This document shows, one piece after another, positions 18,612 through 26,952 of a DNA stretch of 64,000 bases; within the stretch, counting starts at the first letter, position 1; each line of letters opens with the position of its first letter. The notes under the pieces were generated by a model. It had not been told where the DNA came from. It ran no database searches and saw nothing but the letters and a program-made list of their open reading frames with translations. Source of the stretch: Treponema brennaborense (lineage in GTDB: Bacteria > Spirochaetota > Spirochaetia > Treponematales > Treponemataceae); assembly GCA_023666275.1 (NCBI GenBank), contig JAMPCJ010000001.1, forward strand, positions 310,001-374,000, read 5' to 3'. The position numbers and the translations under genes are program-made.

Positions 18612-19640
18612 TCATCTACTGATTATATCATCGGTAAAAATTATTTCACATTCAAGCATAAAACCGGCGGATGCAAATACTTTTTCGCGTGCAATATCCA
18701 CAAGTTTTTTTATGTCGGAAGCTGTCGCGCCGCCGCAATTTATGATGATATTTCCGTGCCACGGTGCTATCTGCGCACCGCCGCAGCGAAAACCGCGCAG
18801 TCCCGCTTCATCTATAAGCTGCCCGCTCGGTTTTCCGAAAGAACGATTGTTTTTGAAAACACTGCCGGCAGACGGATATTTAAAATGACCTTTTAAGCGG
18901 CGGTCTTCTATAAACGATTCCGACAAAGATTTGATGTCATGCGGATTTCCCGGTCTGATGCGCACTCGCGCGCCGACAATAATGCCGCCGGCAGTTTCTT
19001 TTGCCGCGGAACGCCCCTGCCGGAACGGCGAACATTTATATGCCCAATCGGCTTTATTCATAAAATACACTGCCGGCGAACACATTTTCTCTTCTGCGGA
19101 CGGCGGCGCGTTTTTTTCGGGAGCGATACCGGCGGGAATGTATTCCGCGGAAACAAGCACATCGCTGAATGACACGTCATAACAGCGCGCATTCATAAAA
19201 GCGGCGCCGCCTATTGTGCCGGGCAGCCCCGAAAAAGTTTCAAGCCCCGAATATCCGTGCCGTATGCAAAATTCCGCTGCGTCATGAAAAGACGTGCCCG
19301 CGCCGCAGCAAAGCAGCAGCTGCCCCGATTCGGAGCAGACTTCAATGCCGCGCAAACCGCAGGCAGAAATAACGGCGCACGGCAGCCCCGAATCGGAAAC
19401 AACAAGATTGGAACCGCCGCCTAAAATAAAATAAGGAAGTTTTTCGCGGCGCAGACAATCCAAAACACGGCAAAGCGACGGAACATCAGACGGTTCGAAA
19501 AGGACCGCCGCCGCACCGCCGATTTTAAACGTGGTATATTCCGACATCGGCGCGTCAAACAGCACGGATCCGCGGTATGTTCCCGACGCTTTTTGTTCCG
19601 TATTGATATTTTCCGCTATTTTCCGTAGAGTATGCAGCAT
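18612..19640 (-). CDS. murB: UDP-N-acetylenolpyruvoylglucosamine reductase
   Basis: Catalyses the NADPH-dependent second step of UDP-MurNAc synthesis for peptidoglycan. The 342-residue protein has an FAD-binding domain with YFILGGGSNLVVSD and SGLPGTIGGAAFMNARCY. The C-terminal MurB domain has FKYPSAGSVFKNNRS and QLIDEAGLRGFRCGGAQIA. The conserved active-site Ser (in SAGSVFKN) is visible. The segment around residues 185-205 carries a small insert. The start at 19640 has no Shine-Dalgarno; a TATACT -10 lies six bases before the ATG. Confidence 0.92.
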   Translation of the reverse strand: MLHTLRKIAENINTEQKASGTYRGSVLFDAPMSEYTTFKIGGAAAVLFEPSDVPSLCRVLDCLRREKLPYFILGGGSNLVVSDSGLPCAVISACGLRGIEVCSESGQLLLCCGAGTSFHDAAEFCIRHGYSGLETFSGLPGTIGGAAFMNARCYDVSFSDVLVSAEYIPAGIAPEKNAPPSAEEKMCSPAVYFMNKADWAYKCSPFRQGRSAAKETAGGIIVGARVRIRPGNPHDIKSLSESFIEDRRLKGHFKYPSAGSVFKNNRSFGKPSGQLIDEAGLRGFRCGGAQIAPWHGNIIINCGGATASDIKKLVDIAREKVFASAGFMLECEIIFTDDIISR

Positions 19641-19646
19641 AAAATA

Positions 19647-19652
19647 AGTATA
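19647..19652 (-). promoter_or_regulatory. -10 element of murB, predicted leaderless
   Basis: TATACT on the minus strand (19652-19647), six bases before the murB ATG. The -35 region is weak (TTCATT, 17-base spacer). Confidence 0.45.
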
Positions 19653-19668
19653 ATGAAAAGAAAAAAAT

Positions 19669-19703
19669 GAATGAAGCCCCGCAAATCAATACGGGATTCA
19701 TTC
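19669..19703. repeat. Stem-loop between murB and cysS
   Basis: GAATGAA (19669-19675) pairs with TTCATTC (19697-19703), with CCCG/CGGG pairing inside. It lies between divergent promoters, so its role is uncertain. Confidence 0.35.
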
Positions 19704-19753
19704 TTATTCAATAACGTGCCGCGGCAGAATATTGCTTTTTCGGCAAAGACCGG

Positions 19754-19771
19754 ATGCGGAACGTTCCGCAT
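19754..19771. promoter_or_regulatory. 18-bp perfect palindrome upstream of cysS
   Basis: ATGCGGAAC directly followed by GTTCCGCAT, a perfect dyad without a spacer, ending 32 bases before the cysS ATG. It could be a repressor operator. No T-box signature was found near it. Confidence 0.45.
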
Positions 19772-19803
19772 GAACAAAACGGCACGGCTTGGAGGCTGAA
19801 AAA

Positions 19804-21327
19804 ATGGGTTTGCGCGTATTCAATTCCATGGGACGGCAATTGCAGGATTTTATTCCCATCAGGGAAAATAAAGTCGGCTTTTACGGCTGCGGACCGACAG
19901 TGTACAATTATGCGCACATCGGCAATTTGCGCGCCTACGTATTTCTCGACATACTCGACCGCACGCTGCGTTTTCTCGGATACGATGTTACCCATGTCAT
20001 GAATATAACCGACATCGGACATCTTTCCGGCGACAGCGATGACGGCGAAGATAAAATGCTCAAAACCGCAAAAGACAGAGGGCAGTCCGTTTTGGATATC
20101 GCCGATTTTTATACAAAGGCATTTTTCGGCGACATCGATCGGCTGAATATTCGGCGGCCGGATATTGTGTGCAAAGCGACGGAACACATTTCGGATATGA
20201 TAGCTTTAATACAGCGCATCGAAGCGAACGGGCACACATATTCAGCCGGCGGCAATTTATACTACGATGTTACAACGTTTCCCGAATACGGCAGACTCGC
20301 CAATATCCGTTTGACCGATCTTAAGCCGGGCGCACGCATCGGGCTGGACGCAAACAAACGGAATCCCTATGATTTTGTGCTGTGGTTCACAAAAAGCAAA
20401 TTCGAGAACCAGGCGCTTACCTGGGATTCTCCCTGGGGACGCGGATATCCCGGCTGGCACATAGAATGCTCCGCAATGAGCATGAAATACTTAGGCGAGC
20501 AATTCGACATTCACACCGGCGGAATAGATCATATTCCGATTCATCACACCAACGAAATTGCCCAATCGGAAGGCGCAACAGGAAAGCGCTGGGTGAATTA
20601 CTGGCTGCACAACGAATTTCTTGTTATTGCAAAAGAAAAAACGGCAGCCGCGGATGCAGCAGACGGAGCGGCGGCGGAAAGCGGACAATCCGGCAAAATG
20701 TCCAAATCCGCCGGTAACTTTCTGACGCTTCAAACCATTTTAGATAATGGATACGATGCAATGGATTACCGCTTTTTCCTGCTCGGCGCGCATTACCGCA
20801 GCCAGGTCGCGTTTTCCTGGGCAGCCATGGACAGCGCAAAAAACGCCCGCCGCGCATTGGTGCAGCGGATTGCGAAAATCATCGCAAAAGGCAAAAACAG
20901 CGCGCCGCCCGCTGCGGAACCTGCCGCTCTTTCGGGACAGGAAGCGCAGAACGCTTTATCGCGGTTTCGGGAAGCGCTGGAAAATGATTTTTCCACACCG
21001 AAAGCGCTGTCGGAACTGCAGCAGACAGTAAAGGATCCGGCATTGTCCGATGAAGAAAAAACCGCGCTCATTCAGCGAATGGATGAAGTTCTCGGTTTGA
21101 AATTGCTGGATCAGGCCCAAAAAACGCTCGATGCGGAAACGGAAATCCGTACGGAAACAAACGGCATGCAAACAGCCGAAATAACCGCACTGATTAACGA
21201 ACGCACCGAAGCAAAGAAAAACAAAGATTACGCAAAAGCAGATGCAATTCGCTCGATGCTGGCTGAAAAAGGAATATTGCTGACCGACACTCCGAACGGA
21301 ACAGTCTGGAAAAAAGCAGAACAGTAA
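19804..21327 (+). CDS. cysS: Cysteinyl-tRNA synthetase
   Basis: Charges tRNA-Cys. The 507-residue class I synthetase has the zinc-site cysteine region (YGCGPTVYNYAHIGNLRAYV), which includes the HIGN nucleotide-binding motif, WHIECSAMSM and GGIDHIPIHHTNEIAQSE for the zinc ligands, and KMSKSAGNF. An alanine-rich insert (AAADAADGAAAESGQ) lies just before KMSKS, where most orthologs are shorter. ATG 19804 is chosen over an upstream TTG at 19789, because the optimally placed GGAGG (19790-19794) would lie inside the longer ORF. A perfect palindrome lies upstream. Confidence 0.95.
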   Translation: MGLRVFNSMGRQLQDFIPIRENKVGFYGCGPTVYNYAHIGNLRAYVFLDILDRTLRFLGYDVTHVMNITDIGHLSGDSDDGEDKMLKTAKDRGQSVLDIADFYTKAFFGDIDRLNIRRPDIVCKATEHISDMIALIQRIEANGHTYSAGGNLYYDVTTFPEYGRLANIRLTDLKPGARIGLDANKRNPYDFVLWFTKSKFENQALTWDSPWGRGYPGWHIECSAMSMKYLGEQFDIHTGGIDHIPIHHTNEIAQSEGATGKRWVNYWLHNEFLVIAKEKTAAADAADGAAAESGQSGKMSKSAGNFLTLQTILDNGYDAMDYRFFLLGAHYRSQVAFSWAAMDSAKNARRALVQRIAKIIAKGKNSAPPAAEPAALSGQEAQNALSRFREALENDFSTPKALSELQQTVKDPALSDEEKTALIQRMDEVLGLKLLDQAQKTLDAETEIRTETNGMQTAEITALINERTEAKKNKDYAKADAIRSMLAEKGILLTDTPNGTVWKKAEQ

Positions 21328-21397
21328 TATCCCCTGACTGCGATAAGTTTTTGCGGATTCATGCAAAACAATTTTTGTAACATTCCGGGGGGATGCG

Positions 21398-21970
21398 TTG
21401 TTATCAGACGTACAGCGAAAATTATCAGGATTAAAAACCGGCACACAGCTTCATGCGAATGATCCTGCCGACTTCAAAAAGATTTACGACGAAACCATGC
21501 AGCTGCTGTTCAAAATCGCGTATAGGGTCGTCGGAGATGAGGAAGCCGCCGAAGATCTTGCGCATGATTCGCTTATAAAAGCAAACGAAAAAGCGCTGGT
21601 ATTTCCGTCGATTGACGATGCCAAATATTGGCTGATACGGGTTGTAAAAAACGCATCGCTGAATTATGCAAAACGGAAAACGCGGGAACGCAAAGCTTAT
21701 GAACGCGCATTGTACGAAGACAGCCGTTCTGTCGATTCGGGAGAAACGGAACTTTTAAAAGCGGAAACCAGAAAAAAAATGCGGGAAGCGCTTGATAAAC
21801 TTCCCGTCAATTTGAAAATGGTTCTTGTTCTGCGTGAATATGCGGAACTCAATTATAAAGAAATAGGCCGCGTTATGGGAATAACCGAAGGAAACGTAAA
21901 AGTCCGGGTATTCCGCGCGAGAGAGCAGCTGCTGAAACTGGTAGGAGAAGATGATGTCTACATGTCCTGA
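21398..21970 (+). CDS. ECF-type RNA polymerase sigma factor
   Basis: The 190-residue protein has sigma region 2 (LLFKIAYRVVGDEEAAEDLA then HDSLIKANEK) and region 4 (LPVNLKMVLVLREYAELNYK then EIGRVMGITEGNVKVRVFRA). This is the two-domain plan of extracytoplasmic-function sigma factors. The start is TTG 21398 behind GGGGGGAT. The gene overlaps the anti-sigma gene by 20 bases. The overlap and the zinc-finger protein downstream indicate a sigma/anti-sigma pair that responds to an envelope signal. Confidence 0.88.
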   Translation: MLSDVQRKLSGLKTGTQLHANDPADFKKIYDETMQLLFKIAYRVVGDEEAAEDLAHDSLIKANEKALVFPSIDDAKYWLIRVVKNASLNYAKRKTRERKAYERALYEDSRSVDSGETELLKAETRKKMREALDKLPVNLKMVLVLREYAELNYKEIGRVMGITEGNVKVRVFRAREQLLKLVGEDDVYMS

Positions 21971-22724
21971 CAGCGATATAATTTCCGTATATTTCGACGG
22001 AGAGCTTCCGCTCGCATATAAAGCGCAGATAGAATCGCATTTTGCCGCATGCAAAGTCTGCCGCGAACGCTATCAGCGGTACGCCGCGCTGAAAAAGATG
22101 TGTGCGGAAGACGCGCAGCATTCGGCATTAACGGAAGACGAATGCGCAGACAGTTATAAGCGCCTGTTGTCGAGAATGAAATTCCGCTGCGTTACAGAAC
22201 AGTCCCCGCACATCCGTTTATCCGCGGTCAAATACACACTGCCGGCAATTGCGGCGGCAGCGGTTTTCGCACTGATTCTGCCGCTGAGAATTACGCACGG
22301 CATAGACGAAACATACCGCCAGACAATGACGGCATCCGCTCAAAAAGCAACGCTGATGAAAAACCGCGGAATCATAATAGACGGCAATGTTCCGCATACA
22401 ACGCTTGCATCGTTATTCAAAGACAGCCGCGCGGCAGCCATAAACACTTTAGCGGCAAACCGCGCGGAACAAACGGCAGAAAAAGAACACACCGGCATTC
22501 CGCAGACAGTATACGCACATACAATTGCGGAACAAACCGAATCAAACCGGTATTTTTCCAATGTTGATTCCATTGATATTTTCAAGCCGGATTTTTTTGC
22601 CGCGCAGAATCGATTTCCCGTAAACATCAGCATATACGCACTGCCCGCAGCGGACAGGCAGATACCGGCAGTTCCGTTTGACAGGAACATATTTCATTAT
22701 CATACGCCGGATCCTTTGCCGTGA
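21951..22724 (+). CDS. Anti-sigma factor with zinc-finger (zf-HC2) domain
   Basis: The 257-residue protein has an N-terminal anti-sigma zinc-binding motif SHFAACKVCRER (H-x3-C-x2-C; about residues 30-41). A transmembrane segment follows at about residues 97-115 (AAAAVFALILPL), then a periplasmic part of about 140 residues without a known domain. It should hold the co-encoded ECF sigma factor at the membrane and release it on a signal. The start ATG lies within the sigma gene. Its stop overlaps the GTG of the next gene by four bases. Confidence 0.8.
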   Translation: MMSTCPDSDIISVYFDGELPLAYKAQIESHFAACKVCRERYQRYAALKKMCAEDAQHSALTEDECADSYKRLLSRMKFRCVTEQSPHIRLSAVKYTLPAIAAAAVFALILPLRITHGIDETYRQTMTASAQKATLMKNRGIIIDGNVPHTTLASLFKDSRAAAINTLAANRAEQTAEKEHTGIPQTVYAHTIAEQTESNRYFSNVDSIDIFKPDFFAAQNRFPVNISIYALPAADRQIPAVPFDRNIFHYHTPDPLP

Positions 22725-24397
22725 ACTTTTTTTCACATATCGGTTATTCATTTCGAAAATATCCGCAAATACGCTTTGTATGCGCCTGTTTTGTTGTCGC
22801 AGCCGGCGTATTTTTTTCGCTTATATGGACAGCAGATAAAAAAAAACCGCCGGAAATAACTGCCATTTCTCCGGCCGCGGCAAATCCGGAGGAAATACTG
22901 TCAATATCGGGGAAAAATTTCGGAGAAACGCAAAAAGACAGCTACGTGGAAATCAGCGGGAGCAGACTGACAGTTTCCAGATATGCGGCATGGAACGATA
23001 CGCTTATAAAAATACAGCTGCCGCCCAATATACAAGACGGACTTATTTACGTTGTTACCGCAAACGGACGCTCGGAACCCAGAATTTTCGCAAATAAAGC
23101 AGCGGTTCCAGTTCCCGTTCCGCAGGGAACACAAACATCGCTGCCGGTCATTACCGGACTCAAAGAAAAAACGGGAACCATAGGCGGCATACTTACGATT
23201 GAAGGCATAAATTTCGGGACACTGCGCAGCACATCAAAAGTATATTTTCCGCTGCCGGAAGAACAAACAAGCGGAGAAACAGCGTTTCATTCAAATCCCG
23301 GCGGCATGTATGATTTTTGGAACAACCAGGAAATCCGCGTGCGCATTCCCGACGGCACATGTTCCGGCATGATATACGTCGAAACCCCGAAAGGAAAAAG
23401 CAACGAATTCCAATTGGATATCGTCAATATGCCGGGAACGAAACGTTTTTCCGACAAACGAATATACTTGCTGTCCGCCTCAATCGATATTACAGACATA
23501 GACGCGCCGCCTAATTCCGCAATAACGATACGCTTTCCGAAACCGGCAGTTACGGCGTCGCAAACAGATGTTTCCGTCACAGCGTCATCGGAAGAGCCGC
23601 TTTTTTCCGATTATATGAACACCATTGTTCATCAAATTATGGCTCCGCAGGGAAAAAACGCGCGGAACGTGAAAATATCCATTTCGCATTCGTTTGTCGT
23701 AACCGCTCATGCCGTTGCAACAACAATTCAGCAGCGGCAGGTTAAGGATTATTCGGAACAAACATTGGCTTTGTACCGGCAATATCTGGATGAAGAAACC
23801 GATATTCCCGCAAACAACGAAGACATAATCGCAATGTCGCGGACAATCATCGGGCAGGAAAAAAATCCGTACCAAAAAGCAAAACTGCTGTACAATTGGA
23901 TTACGGAAAACTGCACAGCGGTCAGCGGCAGGAGCCGCAAAAACAAATCCGCAACCGATTTTATCGATACGAAAGAAGGCGACTCGTATGATTTTGCGAT
24001 GGCGTTTTGCGCGCTTGCACGTGCATCGGGCATACCGACGGTTCCCAACGCGGGAATTCTCATCGACGCTGCCATGAAAAGCAAAAATCATTGGTGGTGC
24101 GAATTTTACATAGAAAACTTCGGCTGGATTCCGGCAGATCCGGCGCTCGGCGCAGGCTTTGATTATGAGGCGTTTCAAAAAAAAGAGGACGGCAAAGCAT
24201 TTTATTTCGGGAATATAGACGCTCAGCATATCGTATTTTCCCGCGGCTGGAATCATCATCAGCAAATGATAAATGACGGGAAAACGGTATATCATCCCAA
24301 AATGTATGCACTCCAGTCAATTTGGGAAGAATCATCTCCGGACATAAAAAAATACAGCTCGTATTGGAGCGATATTTACATTATGGGGATATATTAA
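22721..24397 (+). CDS. Exported IPT/TIG and transglutaminase-like protein
   Basis: The 558-residue protein has an N-terminal membrane anchor/signal (VCACFVVAAGVFFSLIW). Two IPT/TIG Ig-like domains follow (about 45-125 and 140-235, each with an EEILSISGKNFG or GGILTIEGINFG motif). A C-terminal transglutaminase-like domain covers about residues 380-520. In that domain the usual nucleophile position reads GDSYDFAMAF, with Ser where a catalytic Cys is normal. The His (NHWWCEFYIENFGWIPADP) and Asp regions are kept. It may be catalytically inactive or use another residue. It is the third gene of the sigma/anti-sigma operon and is probably a sensor or effector of the same envelope response. Confidence 0.75.
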   Translation: MNFFSHIGYSFRKYPQIRFVCACFVVAAGVFFSLIWTADKKKPPEITAISPAAANPEEILSISGKNFGETQKDSYVEISGSRLTVSRYAAWNDTLIKIQLPPNIQDGLIYVVTANGRSEPRIFANKAAVPVPVPQGTQTSLPVITGLKEKTGTIGGILTIEGINFGTLRSTSKVYFPLPEEQTSGETAFHSNPGGMYDFWNNQEIRVRIPDGTCSGMIYVETPKGKSNEFQLDIVNMPGTKRFSDKRIYLLSASIDITDIDAPPNSAITIRFPKPAVTASQTDVSVTASSEEPLFSDYMNTIVHQIMAPQGKNARNVKISISHSFVVTAHAVATTIQQRQVKDYSEQTLALYRQYLDEETDIPANNEDIIAMSRTIIGQEKNPYQKAKLLYNWITENCTAVSGRSRKNKSATDFIDTKEGDSYDFAMAFCALARASGIPTVPNAGILIDAAMKSKNHWWCEFYIENFGWIPADPALGAGFDYEAFQKKEDGKAFYFGNIDAQHIVFSRGWNHHQQMINDGKTVYHPKMYALQSIWEESSPDIKKYSSYWSDIYIMGIY

Positions 24398-24445
24398 GCA
24401 AAACAATAAATCTCATATTTCGCATAAGGAAACGAGGTATAAAAA

Positions 24446-25135
24446 ATGGTACAAGTTATTTCAGTTGGCGGTTCCATTGTTGTGCCCGAAATGCCGGACA
24501 CGGATTTTTTGATGCGCTTCGCACAGATGATTAGGGACTGGCTCTCGGCGGACGAAAAACGGAAACTGATTCTTGTCGTCGGCGGCGGCGGACCGGCGCG
24601 CATATATCAAAACGCGTACAAAACAATTTGCGGAGCCGGCAGCTACAATACAGAACAAGCGGACTGGATCGGCATCACGGCAACAAGACTGAACGCACAG
24701 CTGCTGAAAGCGGTTTTTTCCGATTTGTGCGGCGATGCAGTTGTATATAACCCGACCGCGGCAGATGATTTCGAAGGACGCATGCTTATTGCCGCCGGCT
24801 GGAAACCCGGATTTTCAACAGATAATGACGCCGTGCTGCTCGCGGAACGATTTTCGGCAAAAACAGTTATCAACTTATCGAATATCGAAAAAGTGTACAC
24901 GGATGATCCGCGAAAAAATCCTGCGGCACAGCCGATAGATTCCATTTCATGGAAAGAATTCAGAAAAATGGTCGGCAATGAATGGGTTCCCGGCAAAAAT
25001 TGTCCGTTTGATCCCGTCGCAAGCAGCAGAGCGGAAAAAGCAGGGATTTCCGTCATCTGTGCGGCAGGCAGAAACATAGAAAACACACGGGCTATTTTGG
25101 ACGGCAAAAATTTTGTCGGAACAACGATAGGCTGA
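24446..25135 (+). CDS. pyrH: Archaeal-type UMP kinase
   Basis: Phosphorylates UMP to UDP. The 229-residue amino-acid-kinase-fold protein begins MVQVISVGGSIVVPEMPD and carries VVGGGGPAR, the TDNDAVLLAERF segment and NLSNIEKVYTDDPRKNP. These fit the shorter archaeal-type PyrH group, also found in spirochaetes, rather than the classic bacterial enzyme. A GAGGT lies 9 bases before the ATG. It stands alone between two unrelated genes. A GC-rich imperfect inverted repeat follows the stop at about 25147-25196. Confidence 0.85.
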   Translation: MVQVISVGGSIVVPEMPDTDFLMRFAQMIRDWLSADEKRKLILVVGGGGPARIYQNAYKTICGAGSYNTEQADWIGITATRLNAQLLKAVFSDLCGDAVVYNPTAADDFEGRMLIAAGWKPGFSTDNDAVLLAERFSAKTVINLSNIEKVYTDDPRKNPAAQPIDSISWKEFRKMVGNEWVPGKNCPFDPVASSRAEKAGISVICAAGRNIENTRAILDGKNFVGTTIG

Positions 25136-25295
25136 ACCTCTTGCCGCGGTGCGGTTTGCTTTTTGCACTGAAAATGAATGAACCGCGCCGCCAAGGAACA
25201 CAAGGAATTCGTGCGCTTCGGCAGAACAGCGCAGGCTCAGACTGATTTCCGCACATATTAAAGCGGGCATCGGCGAATGCGTATTTTTCGCACAT
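25136..25295. other. Convergent intergenic region with imperfect inverted repeat
   Basis: CGGTGCGGTT is repeated inversely as AACCGCGCCG within about 50 bases, which could end transcription of pyrH. No other feature was seen. Confidence 0.35.
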
Positions 25296-25910
25296 TCAAT
25301 ACGATTCAAGACGGCAAAGCAGCGCCAGCAGTTTATCTCCGTATGCGGAATCGGAAGCCCATGTTCCTCCGAGCTCGACGGCATCGGAAGCTTTGCCGCG
25401 GGGCTTTACATACATATAGCGCGGATCGACTAACGTTCCTTTCAGCGCCGCCGTAGTGCCGTATGCGTGCAAATGCTGAATATGCGCTTTGACGCCGGTT
25501 ATTTCATCCGGCAGCTGCACGCCGGGATGTTCTTTGTCAATCGCACCGAGCCCGCAGAAATTATTCATGCTTTCCGTTACAAGACCGCCGAAGCGAAGAA
25601 AGCCTGTTTCCAAACACATCTGGACAAATGCAAGATCGCTGTTGATGCTTTCAAACTTTCCTTCTTCCACATAATATTCGGCAAGCCGCATCACCTTTGC
25701 AGAATCGGCAAGCGGCTGTTCAGCCATAAAAAATCGAAACAGCTGTTCAGGGGTTTTCACGCCCCGTGCGGCAATAACGGAAGAAACATGCTCCTGCGGC
25801 GGATAAATCTTGCTTTGCTCAGGCAATTTGACAGATCCGCATGAATACATGCACAAAAGAACAGGCAGCAGCAAAAGTATCGGCGTTTTTTTCGGCAATA
25901 TCATCGGCAT
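25296..25910 (-). CDS. Glucosaminidase-domain lipoprotein
   Basis: The 204-residue protein has a lipoprotein signal (ILLLLPVLLCMYSC). The mature domain matches the glucosaminidase (lysozyme-subfamily 2/Bax-like) fold: LAFVQMCLETGFLRFGG with the likely catalytic Glu, then NFCGLGA and a GVKAHIQHLHAYG segment. It should cleave peptidoglycan glycan strands in the envelope. The start is 25910 (or the in-frame ATG at 25904). A TATAAT -10 lies 7 bases upstream with no Shine-Dalgarno. Convergent with pyrH, divergent from radC. Confidence 0.8.
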   Translation of the reverse strand: MPMILPKKTPILLLLPVLLCMYSCGSVKLPEQSKIYPPQEHVSSVIAARGVKTPEQLFRFFMAEQPLADSAKVMRLAEYYVEEGKFESINSDLAFVQMCLETGFLRFGGLVTESMNNFCGLGAIDKEHPGVQLPDEITGVKAHIQHLHAYGTTAALKGTLVDPRYMYVKPRGKASDAVELGGTWASDSAYGDKLLALLCRLESY

Positions 25911-25917
25911 AGACAAA

Positions 25918-25945
25918 ATTATACGGATTTTTATCGATTTTTCAA
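25918..25945 (-). promoter_or_regulatory. Promoter of the glucosaminidase lipoprotein, predicted leaderless
   Basis: TTGAAA (25945-25940) and perfect TATAAT (25923-25918) are spaced by 16 bases. The ATG follows the -10 after 7 bases. Confidence 0.65.
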
Positions 25946-26056
25946 TAACATACAGCAACGCGGCGCGGCGATGAATTTTAAAATTCAAACAAATGCAAAA
26001 TAATCAAAAAAAACATCATGCGAAATGCCATTATAAAATAGACAGCGGAGAAAATA

Positions 26057-26764
26057 TTGTACGAAAATATCATAAAAAAACCGTATTTGAAGCGGGAAAA
26101 ACCGGACGCACGGGAAAACCTTATGAAATTCGGCGCGGAATTCATGAGCGACCACGAACTGATTATGCTGCTTCTCGGAAGCGGAATAAAAGGAATTCCG
26201 GTGCAGAAACTGGCGGCATCGGTTTTATCCGCAATACGGGGACACAACAGCGAAGAATGGATTGAAGTCCTGATAAAAGAAAACGGCATCGGTTCGGGAA
26301 AAGCCGCCGTCATCTGCGCCGCACTGGAACTCGGCAGAAGATACAATTCAAACAGAGGCGTGAAAATCACCGGTCCCAAGGATTTAATTCCGTTGGTGCA
26401 GTATTATGCACTGCAGCCGCAGGAAAATTTCATCTGCGTCAGTTTAAACGGCGCAAACGAACTGCTGAAAATCAGGGTCGTTTCGCTCGGCACGCAAAGC
26501 AGAGTTATCATTCATCCGCGCGAAATATTTTCCGATCCGTTAAAAGAGCGCGCGGCAGGCATCATTGTCTGTCATAATCATCCGGCAGGAACGCTCGAAC
26601 CTTCCGTCAACGATATCGAAGTAACAAACAGACTGAACAAAGCGGCGGAATTGCTCGGCATCAATTTTTTGGATCATATTATTCTTACTTTGGCAGGATA
26701 TTTCAGTTTTCGGGAATCGGGCTTTTTCTCCGAGAGCGAATCGGAAACAGCAGGTGGCGGATAA
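26057..26764 (+). CDS. radC: RadC-family JAB1/MPN protein
   Basis: The 235-residue protein has an N-terminal helix-hairpin-helix segment (IKENGIGSGKAAVICAALEL) and the C-terminal JAB/MPN metalloprotease-like domain. The motif IIVCHNHPAGTLEPSVNDIE contains the H-x-H...S...D zinc ligands, followed by DHIILT. Its cellular role is unclear despite the name. The start is TTG 26057, with GGAG at 26046-26049. The 3' end runs a little beyond the usual GYFSFRESG end with a short acidic/glycine tail. Confidence 0.88.
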   Translation: MYENIIKKPYLKREKPDARENLMKFGAEFMSDHELIMLLLGSGIKGIPVQKLAASVLSAIRGHNSEEWIEVLIKENGIGSGKAAVICAALELGRRYNSNRGVKITGPKDLIPLVQYYALQPQENFICVSLNGANELLKIRVVSLGTQSRVIIHPREIFSDPLKERAAGIIVCHNHPAGTLEPSVNDIEVTNRLNKAAELLGINFLDHIILTLAGYFSFRESGFFSESESETAGGG

Positions 26765-26870
26765 CAACGCCTGCGAAAAAAAATTCGATTTCCGCGCCGT
26801 TCTCCGCGCCAGCGCTGCGTGAATACAATTTTCCGAAAGCCGAATCTTTGTTTTTCCCGTTCCGCTGTGA

Positions 26871-26899
26871 TTGTTTTTGAAAAAAAAAACAGCTATACT
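26871..26899 (+). promoter_or_regulatory. Promoter of cls
   Basis: TTGTTT (26871-26876), a 17-base A-rich spacer and TATACT (26894-26899), about 50 bases before the cls start. The A-tract in the spacer is striking and may bend the DNA. Confidence 0.5.
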
Positions 26900-26952
26900 A
26901 TCCCCGCGCCGCCGCGCTTTAGTTTTACGCGAAAACACATAGGGAAGCACCG

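Noticed and set aside
19641-19803. Possible tRNA or T-box before cysS
   Set aside because: No cloverleaf and no T-box consensus; only a stem-loop and a palindrome are present.
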